Assembly: GCA_040398525.1 (NCBI GenBank)
Contig: JBBATY010000003.1
Span: forward strand, 124,001 to 188,000
Length of the DNA: 64,000 nucleotides
Direction of reading: 5' to 3'
Origin: VFMC01 sp040398525
GTDB taxonomy: Bacteria; Actinomycetota; Acidimicrobiia; Acidimicrobiales; Ilumatobacteraceae
Part shown: in pieces, positions 41,855 to 50,251 of the stretch
How positions within the stretch are numbered: position 1 is the stretch's first letter
How the letters are laid out: each line of letters starts with the position of its first letter
Made by a program: the position numbers and the translations under genes
The notes under the pieces: generated by a model
What the model saw: only the letters and a program-made list of their open reading frames with translations
Told to the model about the DNA's origin: nothing
Databases searched by the model: none

Positions 41855-41996
41855 GAAGTGAAGGGGAGTATCCCACTCACCGCTCGTCGTCAGTACGGCC
41901 ACTCCGCAGTGGCCCGGCGTAGCGGGTCCGGCACGGTGCAGTGCCTGGACGGGAGAGACCTTCGGTCGGAACCACACCACCGAAGGAATACCCCCG
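41855..41996 (+). ncRNA. yybP-ykoY-like Mn2+ riboswitch leader
   Basis: The leader holds AAGGGGAGTA (41861-41870), CGTCGTCAGTACGGCC (41885-41900) and GGGAGAGACCTTC (41951-41963), segments I recognise as the conserved core of the yybP-ykoY manganese riboswitch. CCTTCGGT (41959-41966) pairs with ACCGAAGG (41979-41986), which contains the ribosome site GAAGGA for the ATG at 41997, so ligand-controlled translation is plausible. The class is recalled from motif memory, not from a covariance-model search. Confidence 0.75.
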
Positions 41997-44759
41997 ATGA
42001 TGACCTCCCCCGCTCGCTCCGGCGACAACGCACAGCCCGTCGTCGCCCACCGCATCAGCGGCAGCGACGTTGCTGCTCGCCTCGAGGTCGACCCACAGCG
42101 CGGCCTCGACAGCGCCGAGGTCGTGCGCCGGCGCGAGCTCCACGGCCGCAACGAGTTGGCCGAGGCCGCACGCACGCCGGCCTGGAAGCGCCTGCTAGCC
42201 CAGTTCAGCGATCTGCTGATCCTGATCCTCATCGCAGCCGCCGTGGTCGCCTACGTGGTGAGCGGCGAGCTGAAGACGCCCCTCGTGGTGCTGATCGTCG
42301 TGGTGCTGAACGCCGTGATCGGGTTCATCCAGGAGAACCGGGCCGAGAAGTCGCTCGACGCCCTCAAGAAGATGCTGATCGTGCAGACGCGAGTGCGGCG
42401 CGACGGTGGCCTGGTGAACGTGCCCGCAGGCGAGCTGGTGCCCGGCGACATCGTGATGATCGAAGCCGGCGACCGAGTGCCCGCCGACGGCCGGCTGCTG
42501 GTGGCCAACTCGCTCGAGATCGAAGAGGCCGCACTGACCGGTGAGAGCCAGCCGTCGGTGAAGGCGATCGAACCGATCGACCGCGAGAACGTGGCCCTCG
42601 GCGACCGCAAGGGCATGGTCTACATGAACACGACCGTCACCCGCGGACGCGCCGAGTACGTGGTGACGAGCACCGGGATGGGCACCGAGATCGGCCGGAT
42701 CGCCGGCCTGCTGCGGTCGACCGAGACGGAGAAGACCCCACTCCAGAAGCAGCTCGACGGGCTGGCCCACAGCCTGGCCAAGCTCGCCGGTCTGATCGTC
42801 GCTGCAGTGTTCGTGATCGGCCTGCTGCGCGGCGACACGGTCGAGGAACTGCTGCTGCTCGCAGTGGCCCTGGCCGTCGCCTCGATCCCCGAGGGCCTGC
42901 CGGCAGTGACCGCAGTGACGCTGGCGCTCGGCGTGTCGCGCCTGGCCAAGCAGAACGCCATCGTCAAGCGGCTCGCCTCGGTCGAGACGCTCGGCTGCAC
43001 CAGCGTCATCTGCAGCGACAAGACCGGCACGCTGACGCTCAACCAGATGACCGCCGTCGAGCTCGTCGCGCTGATGCAGCGCCATGCGGTGAGCGGCGAC
43101 GGCTATGCGCCCGAAGGCTCGATCGAGCACCTCGAGAGCGACAACCCGGTCCCACTCGATGCCTCACTGCTGCCGATGGCGTTGTGCAACGACGCCGTCG
43201 TGCGCCGCAACGACGACGGCCAGTGGGAGCTCGTCGGCGACCCGACCGAAGGCGCGCTCGTGGTGCTGGCGGCCAAGGGTGGCCTCGACATCGACCACCT
43301 CCGCACCCAGCATCCACGCCTGGCCGAGGTGCCCTTCGACTCGGCCAACAAGTTCATGGCCACGGTGCACGAGACCGTCGAGAGCGACGGCCGGCGGATG
43401 GTGAGCATCTTCGTCAAGGGAGCCCCCGACGTGCTGGTCGCTCGCTCGAGCAGGGTCATCGACGTCCACGGCGAGGCCGTCGACATCGAGCCCCATCTCG
43501 ATGCCCTGCGCGACCACAACGACCGACTCGCGGCCGACGGTCTGCGGGTGCTCGCCGTCGCCCGCCGCACCCTGGCCCCGGAGGACTGGAGCGAGCTGGT
43601 CGACGACGGCGCCGACCTGGTCGAGCTCATCGACGGGCTCACCCTCGTCGCGCTGGCCGGCATCGTCGACCCACCCCGGCCGGAGGCCAAGGTCGCCATC
43701 GCCGAGGCCCACGCCGCCGGCATCGCAGTGAAGATGATCACCGGCGACCACGCCACCACCGCCGCCGCGATCGGTCGCGAGCTCGGCCTGACGGGCCGCT
43801 CGATCACCGGAGCCGACCTCGACCGGATGAGCGACGAGCAGCTCGCCGCCGAGATCGACGACATCACCGTGTTCGCCCGTGTGGCCCCCGAGCACAAGAT
43901 CCGTCTGGTCACCGCCCTGCAGCAGCAGGGCAAGGTGACGGCGATGACCGGTGACGGCGTGAACGACGCACCGGCACTGAAGAAGGCCGACATGGGCGTG
44001 GCGATGGGCATCACCGGCACCGAGGTGACCAAAGAGGCCGCCACCATGGTGCTCACCGACGACAACTTCGCCACGATCGTCCGCGCCGTGCGCCAGGGCC
44101 GCACCATCTACGACAACATCGTCAAGTTCGTCCGCTTCCAGCTCAGCACCACACTCGGCTTCGCCGTGCTGTTCCTGCTGGCCGTGGCCTTCGACATCGC
44201 GAGCGGCAAGCCGTTCACGGCGATCGCCATCCTGTGGGTGAACATCATCATGGACGGCCCGCCGGCGATGGCCCTCGGCCTCGACCGCGGGGGCGACGAC
44301 GTGATGGAGCGCACACCGCGCCCCGTCACCGAGAAGATCCTCACCCCCAGCCGCTGGACGGCCACCGTCTTCGCCGCCGTGGTGATGGCCCTCGGGTCGT
44401 TGGCCGTGCTCATGTGGGCGCCCGAGGCCGACGTCGCCGAGGCCGGCACCGCCACGATCGCCGGGACGATGGCGTTCAACACCTTCGTGCTGTTCCAGTT
44501 CTTCAACATCTTGAACGTGCGCAGCGATCGCCAGACGGTGTTCAGCACCTACACGTTCAGCAACCGGATGCTCTGGCTCGCGCTCGGCGCCGTGCTGCTG
44601 CTGCAGGTGGGGGTCACCCACGTCGGCCCGATGCAGCGCCTGTTCGACACCACGTCGATCTCGCTCGGCCAGTGGGCGATCTGCGCCGCCGTCGCCTCGA
44701 GCATCTTGTGGTTCGAGGAACTGCGCAAGCTCGTCGTGCGCCGCCGGGCCCTGTCCTGA
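41997..44759 (+). CDS. P2-type cation-transporting ATPase (Ca2+/Mn2+ type)
   Basis: 920 residues. N-terminal cation_ATPase_N domain, GDRVPADGRL, TGES, IPEGLPAVTAVTLALG in M4, the phosphorylation site SDKTGTLT, the nucleotide-binding domain, MTGDGVNDAPALKKADMG and C-terminal cation_ATPase_C helices. The PEGLPAV motif and length fit P2A/P2B pumps for Ca2+ or Mn2+. The Mn2+ riboswitch upstream favours Mn2+ efflux (inference). HtpX follows 37 nt downstream. Confidence 0.93.
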   Translation: MMTSPARSGDNAQPVVAHRISGSDVAARLEVDPQRGLDSAEVVRRRELHGRNELAEAARTPAWKRLLAQFSDLLILILIAAAVVAYVVSGELKTPLVVLIVVVLNAVIGFIQENRAEKSLDALKKMLIVQTRVRRDGGLVNVPAGELVPGDIVMIEAGDRVPADGRLLVANSLEIEEAALTGESQPSVKAIEPIDRENVALGDRKGMVYMNTTVTRGRAEYVVTSTGMGTEIGRIAGLLRSTETEKTPLQKQLDGLAHSLAKLAGLIVAAVFVIGLLRGDTVEELLLLAVALAVASIPEGLPAVTAVTLALGVSRLAKQNAIVKRLASVETLGCTSVICSDKTGTLTLNQMTAVELVALMQRHAVSGDGYAPEGSIEHLESDNPVPLDASLLPMALCNDAVVRRNDDGQWELVGDPTEGALVVLAAKGGLDIDHLRTQHPRLAEVPFDSANKFMATVHETVESDGRRMVSIFVKGAPDVLVARSSRVIDVHGEAVDIEPHLDALRDHNDRLAADGLRVLAVARRTLAPEDWSELVDDGADLVELIDGLTLVALAGIVDPPRPEAKVAIAEAHAAGIAVKMITGDHATTAAAIGRELGLTGRSITGADLDRMSDEQLAAEIDDITVFARVAPEHKIRLVTALQQQGKVTAMTGDGVNDAPALKKADMGVAMGITGTEVTKEAATMVLTDDNFATIVRAVRQGRTIYDNIVKFVRFQLSTTLGFAVLFLLAVAFDIASGKPFTAIAILWVNIIMDGPPAMALGLDRGGDDVMERTPRPVTEKILTPSRWTATVFAAVVMALGSLAVLMWAPEADVAEAGTATIAGTMAFNTFVLFQFFNILNVRSDRQTVFSTYTFSNRMLWLALGAVLLLQVGVTHVGPMQRLFDTTSISLGQWAICAAVASSILWFEELRKLVVRRRALS

Positions 44760-44796
44760 TCTGTCCAACTCTCCGCGAAAGGAACCCCGAACAGCC

Positions 44797-45666
44797 ATGT
44801 TCACCAACACGCTGAAGACCGGCGTCCTGCTGGCCGGCCTGGGCGGCCTCATCGTCGCCGTCGCCGGCGTCCTGGGTGGGGGCAGCTCCACCGCACTCAC
44901 CATCGGCCTTGTGATCGCCCTCGTCACCGTCGGCGGCTCGTACTGGTTCAGCGACAAGCTGGCCCTGCGCTCGGCCGGTGCCAAGGCGATCACCGAGGCC
45001 GACCACCCCGAGTTCTACGGGATGGTCGCCTCGCTCGCCCAGCGGGCCAACCTGCCGATGCCGACCGTGGCGATCTCGCCGTCGGCACAGCCAAATGCCT
45101 TCGCCACCGGGCGCGGCCCGCGCAACGCCGTGGTATGCGCCACGGCGGGGCTGCTCGAGACCATGCCCCGCGCCGAGGTCGAGGCCGTGATGGCCCACGA
45201 GCTGATGCACGTCAAGCACCGCGACATCCTCATCGGCTCGGTCGCCGCGGCGATCGCCACCGCGATCAGCTACATCGCCCAGATGGCCATGTTCGCCTCG
45301 ATGTTCGGCGGTGGCCGCAGCGACGACGACGAGCACCCCAACCCGATCGCGATGCTGGCCGTGTCGCTGCTCGCCCCGCTCGCCGCTTCGCTCATCCAGA
45401 TGGCCGTATCGCGGTCGCGCGAGTTCGAGGCCGACCGCGGTGCAGCCGAACTGCTCGGCAGCGGACGCGAGCTGGCGAGCGCACTCGAGCGCATCGAGAA
45501 GATCGCCGTGCAACGACCGATGGCGGTGGCGCCCGCGCAGGCCCAGGCCTACATCCACAACCCCTTGGCCGAGGCTCACGCGAGCCGCCGCGGCGAGCAG
45601 ATGGCGCGACTGTTCTCGACCCACCCCTCGACCGAGGAGCGCATCCGCCGCCTGCGCGCGATGTGA
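44797..45666 (+). CDS. htpX: M48 membrane metalloprotease HtpX
   Basis: 289 residues. Two N-terminal and two central membrane helices surround the zinc site HELMHVKHRD; the third ligand is Glu in SREFEADRGAAELLG. It cleaves misfolded membrane proteins. GGAACC/AAAGGA-type site 10 nt upstream. It may share the manganese-controlled transcript of the ATPase. Confidence 0.92.
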   Translation: MFTNTLKTGVLLAGLGGLIVAVAGVLGGGSSTALTIGLVIALVTVGGSYWFSDKLALRSAGAKAITEADHPEFYGMVASLAQRANLPMPTVAISPSAQPNAFATGRGPRNAVVCATAGLLETMPRAEVEAVMAHELMHVKHRDILIGSVAAAIATAISYIAQMAMFASMFGGGRSDDDEHPNPIAMLAVSLLAPLAASLIQMAVSRSREFEADRGAAELLGSGRELASALERIEKIAVQRPMAVAPAQAQAYIHNPLAEAHASRRGEQMARLFSTHPSTEERIRRLRAM

Positions 45667-45688
45667 GCCCTCACGGTCATCACGATGT

Positions 45689-45727
45689 CACGGGCCCGGT
45701 CCGATTGCCCGCCGGGCCGGGCCCGTG
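45689..45727. terminator. Hairpin between convergent htpX and sufC2
   Basis: Perfect 11-bp repeat CACGGGCCCGG (45689-45699) / CCGGGCCCGTG (45717-45727), 17-nt loop, no clear U-run. Position between convergent genes suits a bidirectional terminator. Confidence 0.5.
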
Positions 45728-45747
45728 CAGCGTCTCGGGAACAGCGC

Positions 45748-46530
45748 CTACAGGGCGAACAGGTCGTCGAGGCCCGAACCGGGTGCGGCAGCGGGCTCGT
45801 CGTCACCACCGCTGAACGCGGCATAGCCGTCGCGCTCGAGCAGGTCGGCCAGCTCGGGCCCACCGCTGGCAACAATGCGGCCCTTCACCAGGATGTGGAT
45901 CACGTCCGGGCGCAGCTCTTCGAGCAGGCGGTTGTAGTGGGTGATCACCAACGCGCCGAGGCCCTCGTCGGTCATCGCTTCGATGCGCCGAGCGCAATCG
46001 CGCAGCGCGTCGATGTCGAGACCGGAGTCGAGCTCGTCGAGGATGGCAATGCGGGGCTCGAGGATGGCGAGTTGCAGCGTCTCGTTGCGCTTCTTCTCGC
46101 CACCGGACAGGTCGACGTTGAGCGCGCGGTGCAGCAGCTCGGGGGCGAAGCCGATCCGCGCCGCCTCGGCCTCGAGCAGCTCGTCGAGGCCGTCGGTGGA
46201 ACGGCCACGGGCGATCAGCGCCTCGGCCATCACCTGGTCGAGCTGCACACCGGGGACTTCGCTCGGGTACTGCGACACCAGGTGCAGCCCGGCCTGGGCG
46301 CGCTGCCAGGCGGGAAGCGCCAGCAGGTCGATGTCGTCGAGGGTGACCGAGCCACCGAGCACGGTGTAGCCGGGCTTGCCCATCACCACAGCGCTGAGCG
46401 TGCTCTTGCCGGCGCCATTGGGGCCCATCACCGCGTGCACCTCGCCGCTCGACACGGTGAGGTCGATCCCGTGGAGGATCTGGGTGCCGGCGACCGAGGC
46501 AGCCAGGCCGTCGATCCGCAGGGTGCTCAC
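45748..46530 (-). CDS. sufC: Fe-S cluster assembly ATPase SufC (copy 2)
   Basis: 260 residues. Walker A GPNGAGKST, signature SGGEKKRNET, Walker B IAILDELDSGLDIDAL. It ends in an Asp/Glu/Pro-rich tail absent from copy 1. Third gene of the sufD-Rieske-sufC operon with a 4-nt overlap upstream. It is the copy that sits with sufD; copy 1 is at 14012. Confidence 0.92.
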   Translation of the reverse strand: MSTLRIDGLAASVAGTQILHGIDLTVSSGEVHAVMGPNGAGKSTLSAVVMGKPGYTVLGGSVTLDDIDLLALPAWQRAQAGLHLVSQYPSEVPGVQLDQVMAEALIARGRSTDGLDELLEAEAARIGFAPELLHRALNVDLSGGEKKRNETLQLAILEPRIAILDELDSGLDIDALRDCARRIEAMTDEGLGALVITHYNRLLEELRPDVIHILVKGRIVASGGPELADLLERDGYAAFSGGDDEPAAAPGSGLDDLFAL

Positions 46531-46859
46531 GATGCCGCCTCCACGCTCACGACGACATCGCCGTCGACCACGCGCGCCACGTACACCGGCACGGGCACCG
46601 TGGCCGGCAGGGTCTGGGGCTCACCTGTCTCGATCGAGAACAGGCTGCCGTGCTTCCAGCACTCGATCTCCTTCGAGTCGCAGTACAGCTCGCCCTCGCT
46701 GAGCGAGATCTCGGCATGGCTGCACGTGTCGCCGATGGCGTAGATGTCGTCACCGATGCGGATGACCGCCACCGCACGCCCACCCACGTCGAAACGGGTG
46801 GCGCTGTTCGGCGCAAGGTCGTCGAAGCGGCAGACGACGGTGCCCGCTGGTGCGTTCAC
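46527..46859 (-). CDS. Rieske-type [2Fe-2S] ferredoxin of the SUF operon
   Basis: 110 residues, GTG start. Cluster motif C-x-H...C-x-x-H as TCSHAEISLSEGE and LYCDSKEIECWKHGSLF. The family is like dioxygenase ferredoxin subunits; actinobacterial suf operons commonly encode one between sufD and sufC. It would supply electrons for cluster assembly (inference). Overlaps both neighbours by 4 nt. Confidence 0.9.
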   Translation of the reverse strand: MNAPAGTVVCRFDDLAPNSATRFDVGGRAVAVIRIGDDIYAIGDTCSHAEISLSEGELYCDSKEIECWKHGSLFSIETGEPQTLPATVPVPVYVARVVDGDVVVSVEAAS

Positions 46860-48004
46860 GAGGTCCTCCGTTGCAGTTTGGCGCTCACCTGGTGGCGCAG
46901 CTCGGCGGCGAGCGGTCCGACGGGAAGCTGGTCGAGCACCTCGTCGAAGAACCCGAGCACCACCAGCCGCTCGGCGACCTCCGGCGGGATGCCCCGGCTC
47001 TCGAGGTAGAAGCGCTGCTCATCGTCGATCGGGCCGATCGTGCTGGCGTGGCTGCACTTCACGTCGTTGGTCTCGATGTCGAGGTTGGGCACGCTCTCGG
47101 CCCATGCCCCGTGGCTGAGGGTGAGGTTGCGGTTGGTCTGGAACGCAGCCGAGCCCTTGGCGTCGTGGCGGATCCGGATCAGGCCGGTGTAGACGCTGCT
47201 CGCCTGGTCCTGCACGGCACCCTTGAAGAGCAGGTCGCTGTTCGTCTTCGGTGCCATGTGGTCCTGCAGCGTGCGGAAGTCGTGCATCTGCGTGCCGTCG
47301 GCGTAGTAGAGAGCGATCTGGCGGGTGCTGGCCCCGGGCCCGGCGACGCGGGCGTCGGTGCGCATCCGGGCGTAGTCGCCTCCGAGAGCCACCGACGACA
47401 GCAGCGTGGTGGAGTCGCGCTCGCCGATGGCTTGCTGATGCCCGAGCATCCAGGTGGAGGTGCCGAGCAGGTTCACGCCGAGGTACCGCACGCGGGCCGA
47501 CTGGGCGGCGTGCACCTCGAGGCGCGGCACGACGAGGTTGCGCTCGCCGTCGGCCGACAGGAACTGCTCGACGACCACGACCTCTGCGTCCTCGCCGGCC
47601 TCGATCACCAGCCGCGGGAAGCAGGCCACTCCCGGGCCATCGATGCGGTGGGTGACGACGATCGGCTCGCCGACGGCCCGGCCGCGGCCGACGCGGATGC
47701 GCACGACGTCCATGAACGCAGTGTTCAACTCGTGGAACACATCGACGGCCTGGTCGGTGGGTGCCGAGTTGCCGAGCGAGGCGCCGAGCACGATCTCGGC
47801 CGACGGATCGCCACCCGTCACCGTGGTGACAGCTCGCGCCGGGGTGAGCGCGTCGAGGTCGAGGTCGCGGATGCGGCTGTAGCGCCAGACCTCGTCGTCG
47901 GCAGTAGGGAGGGGCGTGGACGCAGCACGCTCGGCAGCTGCGGTCCGCAGGTCGAGATCGGTGGACGCGCCGGCACGGACCGCGTCGGGGGTGAACGCTC
48001 GCAC
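46856..48004 (-). CDS. sufD: Fe-S cluster assembly protein SufD
   Basis: 382 residues, GTG start 7 nt after -10 TAGAAT (48017-48012). The beta-helix core includes DGERNLVVPRLEVHAAQSAR, the TRQIALYYADGTQMHDFRTL segment and NLDIETNDVKCSHASTIGP, the conserved SufD/SufB C-terminal region with Cys and His. Partner of SufB and SufC in the scaffold. The operator at 48012-48035 covers its promoter. Confidence 0.93.
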   Translation of the reverse strand: MRAFTPDAVRAGASTDLDLRTAAAERAASTPLPTADDEVWRYSRIRDLDLDALTPARAVTTVTGGDPSAEIVLGASLGNSAPTDQAVDVFHELNTAFMDVVRIRVGRGRAVGEPIVVTHRIDGPGVACFPRLVIEAGEDAEVVVVEQFLSADGERNLVVPRLEVHAAQSARVRYLGVNLLGTSTWMLGHQQAIGERDSTTLLSSVALGGDYARMRTDARVAGPGASTRQIALYYADGTQMHDFRTLQDHMAPKTNSDLLFKGAVQDQASSVYTGLIRIRHDAKGSAAFQTNRNLTLSHGAWAESVPNLDIETNDVKCSHASTIGPIDDEQRFYLESRGIPPEVAERLVVLGFFDEVLDQLPVGPLAAELRHQVSAKLQRRTS

Positions 48005-48011
48005 GGACGAA

Positions 48012-48035
48012 ATTCTACTGTCTGGATAGTGGAAA
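48012..48035 (-). promoter_or_regulatory. SUF operator 2, overlapping the sufD -10
   Basis: On the minus strand TTTCCACTAT (48035-48026), spacer CCAG, ACAGTAGAAT (48021-48012). The left arm is identical to SUF operator 1, the right arm matches 7 of 10. The -10 TAGAAT lies in the right arm. Confidence 0.7.
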
Positions 48036-48070
48036 TTGCCCAGCCGTGACGGGCCCGAGGGTGACGCGCG

Positions 48071-49108
48071 TCAGCCGATGGTGCGGACCAGACGGGTGAT
48101 GACCAGTTCGTGGATCCCACCGATCGGATCGCCCTCGGCCGTGGAGATCACGAGGAGCCACTCGTCCGGACCGATCCGCACGGCGGCCGGGTCGAGGTAC
48201 CCGATGCGCTCGTCGACCAGGAACGGCTCGTCGTCGACGCTCCAGGTGACCCCGTCGTCCGACGTGGCCAGGTGCAACCGTTGCGGTGGCCGCCCCGGCG
48301 TGGTCGACAGCAGCGCGACATAGCTGCCGTCGTCGAGCTGCACGACGTACGGGTCGACATAGCCACCGGTGAAGGCAGGTGTCGGCTCGACCGTGAACGT
48401 CATCCCGTCGCTCGACGTGGCGAGCAGGATGTTCTCGTCACGCTCGGCCATCTCGACGTACAGCATCGCCGTCCGGCCGTCGGGCAGCGTGTAGGTGTCC
48501 GGCACTCCCCAGGCAGGGCCGGGCACGGTCTGGGCGATCCCCGTCGGCTGGCCCGGCGCGAAGGCATCGAGGCCTCCGGCTGTGCTGACCTTCACCGTCT
48601 TCAGCACCTTGCTCGGATCGGGCGGCTGACCCGGCGTGACGCCGCCGATCTGCTGGAAGTCGACGTAGTAGAGCCGCCACGACCCGTCCGGGGCCTGCAA
48701 CAGGCTGTAGTCGGCACCCTGCGGGATCGCCACCGACGCGTCACGGGCGAAGGCCAGTCCGTCCGACGAGCTGTACGCGCCGCTCGACGGCCCTGTCGCG
48801 AGCAGCAGGAACGAGCCGTCTGCACGCTGGACGATCTCGGGCGACACTCCCTCGATGCCCAGCGGGGTGATCTCGCCGATCGACCACACCGGCTCGGGTG
48901 CCGCCGTCGTGGTGGGCGCGAGCGACGTCGTCGGCGCGGCCGTGGTGGTCGGCGCTGCGGTGTCGACGGGCACGGTCGACGCCACCGTCGACGCACTGCC
49001 CGCGTCGGTCGAGGGGGGCGCTGTCGCGCCGTCATCACCCCCGCAGCCGGCGATCGCCAGCGCGACCACGACAGGAGCAAGACGACGAGGGAAGGGACGC
49101 TCGGCCAT
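48071..49108 (-). CDS. Secreted lipoprotein with beta-propeller (glycosidase-like) domain
   Basis: 345 residues, ATG at 49108, 8 nt after -10 TAGAGT (49122-49117). Lipobox LAIAGC, then a Thr/Ala/Pro linker (residues ~25-65). The rest repeats blades such as DGSFLLLATGPSSGAYSSSD, DGSWRLYYVDFQ, DGMTFTVEPTPAFTGGYVDP and DDGSYVALLST, as in GH43/GH117- or sialidase-like five- or six-bladed propellers. Enzymatic activity is not certain; it could be a binding protein. Surface anchored. Confidence 0.8.
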   Translation of the reverse strand: MAERPFPRRLAPVVVALAIAGCGGDDGATAPPSTDAGSASTVASTVPVDTAAPTTTAAPTTSLAPTTTAAPEPVWSIGEITPLGIEGVSPEIVQRADGSFLLLATGPSSGAYSSSDGLAFARDASVAIPQGADYSLLQAPDGSWRLYYVDFQQIGGVTPGQPPDPSKVLKTVKVSTAGGLDAFAPGQPTGIAQTVPGPAWGVPDTYTLPDGRTAMLYVEMAERDENILLATSSDGMTFTVEPTPAFTGGYVDPYVVQLDDGSYVALLSTTPGRPPQRLHLATSDDGVTWSVDDEPFLVDERIGYLDPAAVRIGPDEWLLVISTAEGDPIGGIHELVITRLVRTIG

Positions 49109-49175
49109 GGCGCAGCACTCTACGCGGTCGACCGACCGCAACGCGATGCGGTTGGTCCGGCCCGGACGACCTGCC

Positions 49176-49529
49176 TCAGTCGCGCCGCCGTCGGAACAGC
49201 CTGCCGAGCCCGCGTCGCTGCTGGTGCTGCTGGCGTGACTGCTCGACCTCGGCGACCACCTGGGCGCCGATCGAGTTGAGGAAGTCCTCGGCCTCGTCGA
49301 GCACCGCAGCTGCGGACCCGTCGTCGAGGCCCGGTGGCTCGGGCGGCACCGTCGGCGCGACCATCGAACCGTAGGTCCAGCCGGCGTCGGGTCGGCGCTC
49401 GAACGCCCGGCAGTTCTCCGGGCAACGCCACGGCGCGTCAGGCGCCAGATCGAGGTTGCACTTGCGCACCGTCTCGCCGTTCGCGTATGTCCGGCTCTCG
49501 AAGTGCTTGCACTCGATCCGCATCGGCAT
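49176..49529 (-). CDS. Cysteine-rich N-terminal domain hypothetical protein (117 aa)
   Basis: Starts MRIECKHFESRTYANGETVR (or two residues earlier) and continues KCNLDLAPDAPWRCPENC. Four cysteines in 40 residues suggest a zinc or Fe-S site. The C-terminal part is a charged helix ending RRGLGRLFRRRRD. A conserved actinobacterial hypothetical in appearance. Cytosolic. Confidence 0.72.
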   Translation of the reverse strand: MPMRIECKHFESRTYANGETVRKCNLDLAPDAPWRCPENCRAFERRPDAGWTYGSMVAPTVPPEPPGLDDGSAAAVLDEAEDFLNSIGAQVVAEVEQSRQQHQQRRGLGRLFRRRRD

Positions 49530-49589
49530 GCGCCGATTCTGCCAGCCCCGCCCCCGCCGGGCACGGCCCGACGGTCGCGACCTGTGGCC

Positions 49590-50219
49590 CTACTCGACCC
49601 CCAGTTCGGCCGCTCGGGCCAGCACACCGGCCCGCTCCGCCCCGATCGTGGTGCTGTCGCCGTGACCGGTGTGGACGATGGTGTGGTCCGGTAGGGCGAG
49701 CAGCCGATCGCGGATCGACCGCAGGATGGTCGGCTCGTCGCTGAAGCTGCGCCCCGTGGCACCCGGCCCACCACAGAACAGCGTGTCGCCGCTGAACACC
49801 ACACCGGTCGCCGCGTCGTGGAAGCAGCAACACCCCGGCGAGTGCCCCGGGGTGTGCAGCACGGCCAGTTCGTGGCCGGCCACGGAGATACGGCTGCCGG
49901 GCTGCACCTCACCGTCGGTCGACTCACCCGGCCACACGACCTGCCACAGCATGCTGTCGGCGGGATGCAGCAGGATGGGCGCATCGACCGCGTCGCGCAG
50001 CGGGACGGCCGCGTTGATGTGGTCGTTGTGCCCGTGGGTGAGCACGATGGCCCGAACCCGGCGGCCGTTCACCGCAGCGACGATGCGCGCTGCGTCGTGC
50101 GCCGCGTCGAACACCACCACCTCACGGTCGTTGCCGACCAGCCAGATGTTGTTGGTGACCTCCCACTCGCCCCCGTCGAGAGCGAAGATCCCGTCGGTCG
50201 TCACCAGTTCGATCGCCAT
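49590..50219 (-). CDS. Metallo-beta-lactamase-fold hydrolase
   Basis: 209 residues. LTHGHNDHINA, HTPGHSPGCC, FSGDTLFCGGPGATGR and HTGHGDSTTIG are the zinc ligands of glyoxalase II-like enzymes. -10 TAGGGT (50231-50226) is 6 nt before the ATG. Two others of the fold are at 8949 and 54580. Substrate unknown. It is the next gene downstream of sufB on the same strand. Confidence 0.88.
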   Translation of the reverse strand: MAIELVTTDGIFALDGGEWEVTNNIWLVGNDREVVVFDAAHDAARIVAAVNGRRVRAIVLTHGHNDHINAAVPLRDAVDAPILLHPADSMLWQVVWPGESTDGEVQPGSRISVAGHELAVLHTPGHSPGCCCFHDAATGVVFSGDTLFCGGPGATGRSFSDEPTILRSIRDRLLALPDHTIVHTGHGDSTTIGAERAGVLARAAELGVE

Positions 50220-50251
50220 GGCCCGACCCTAGCGGTCGGGCAGCGCACGGC

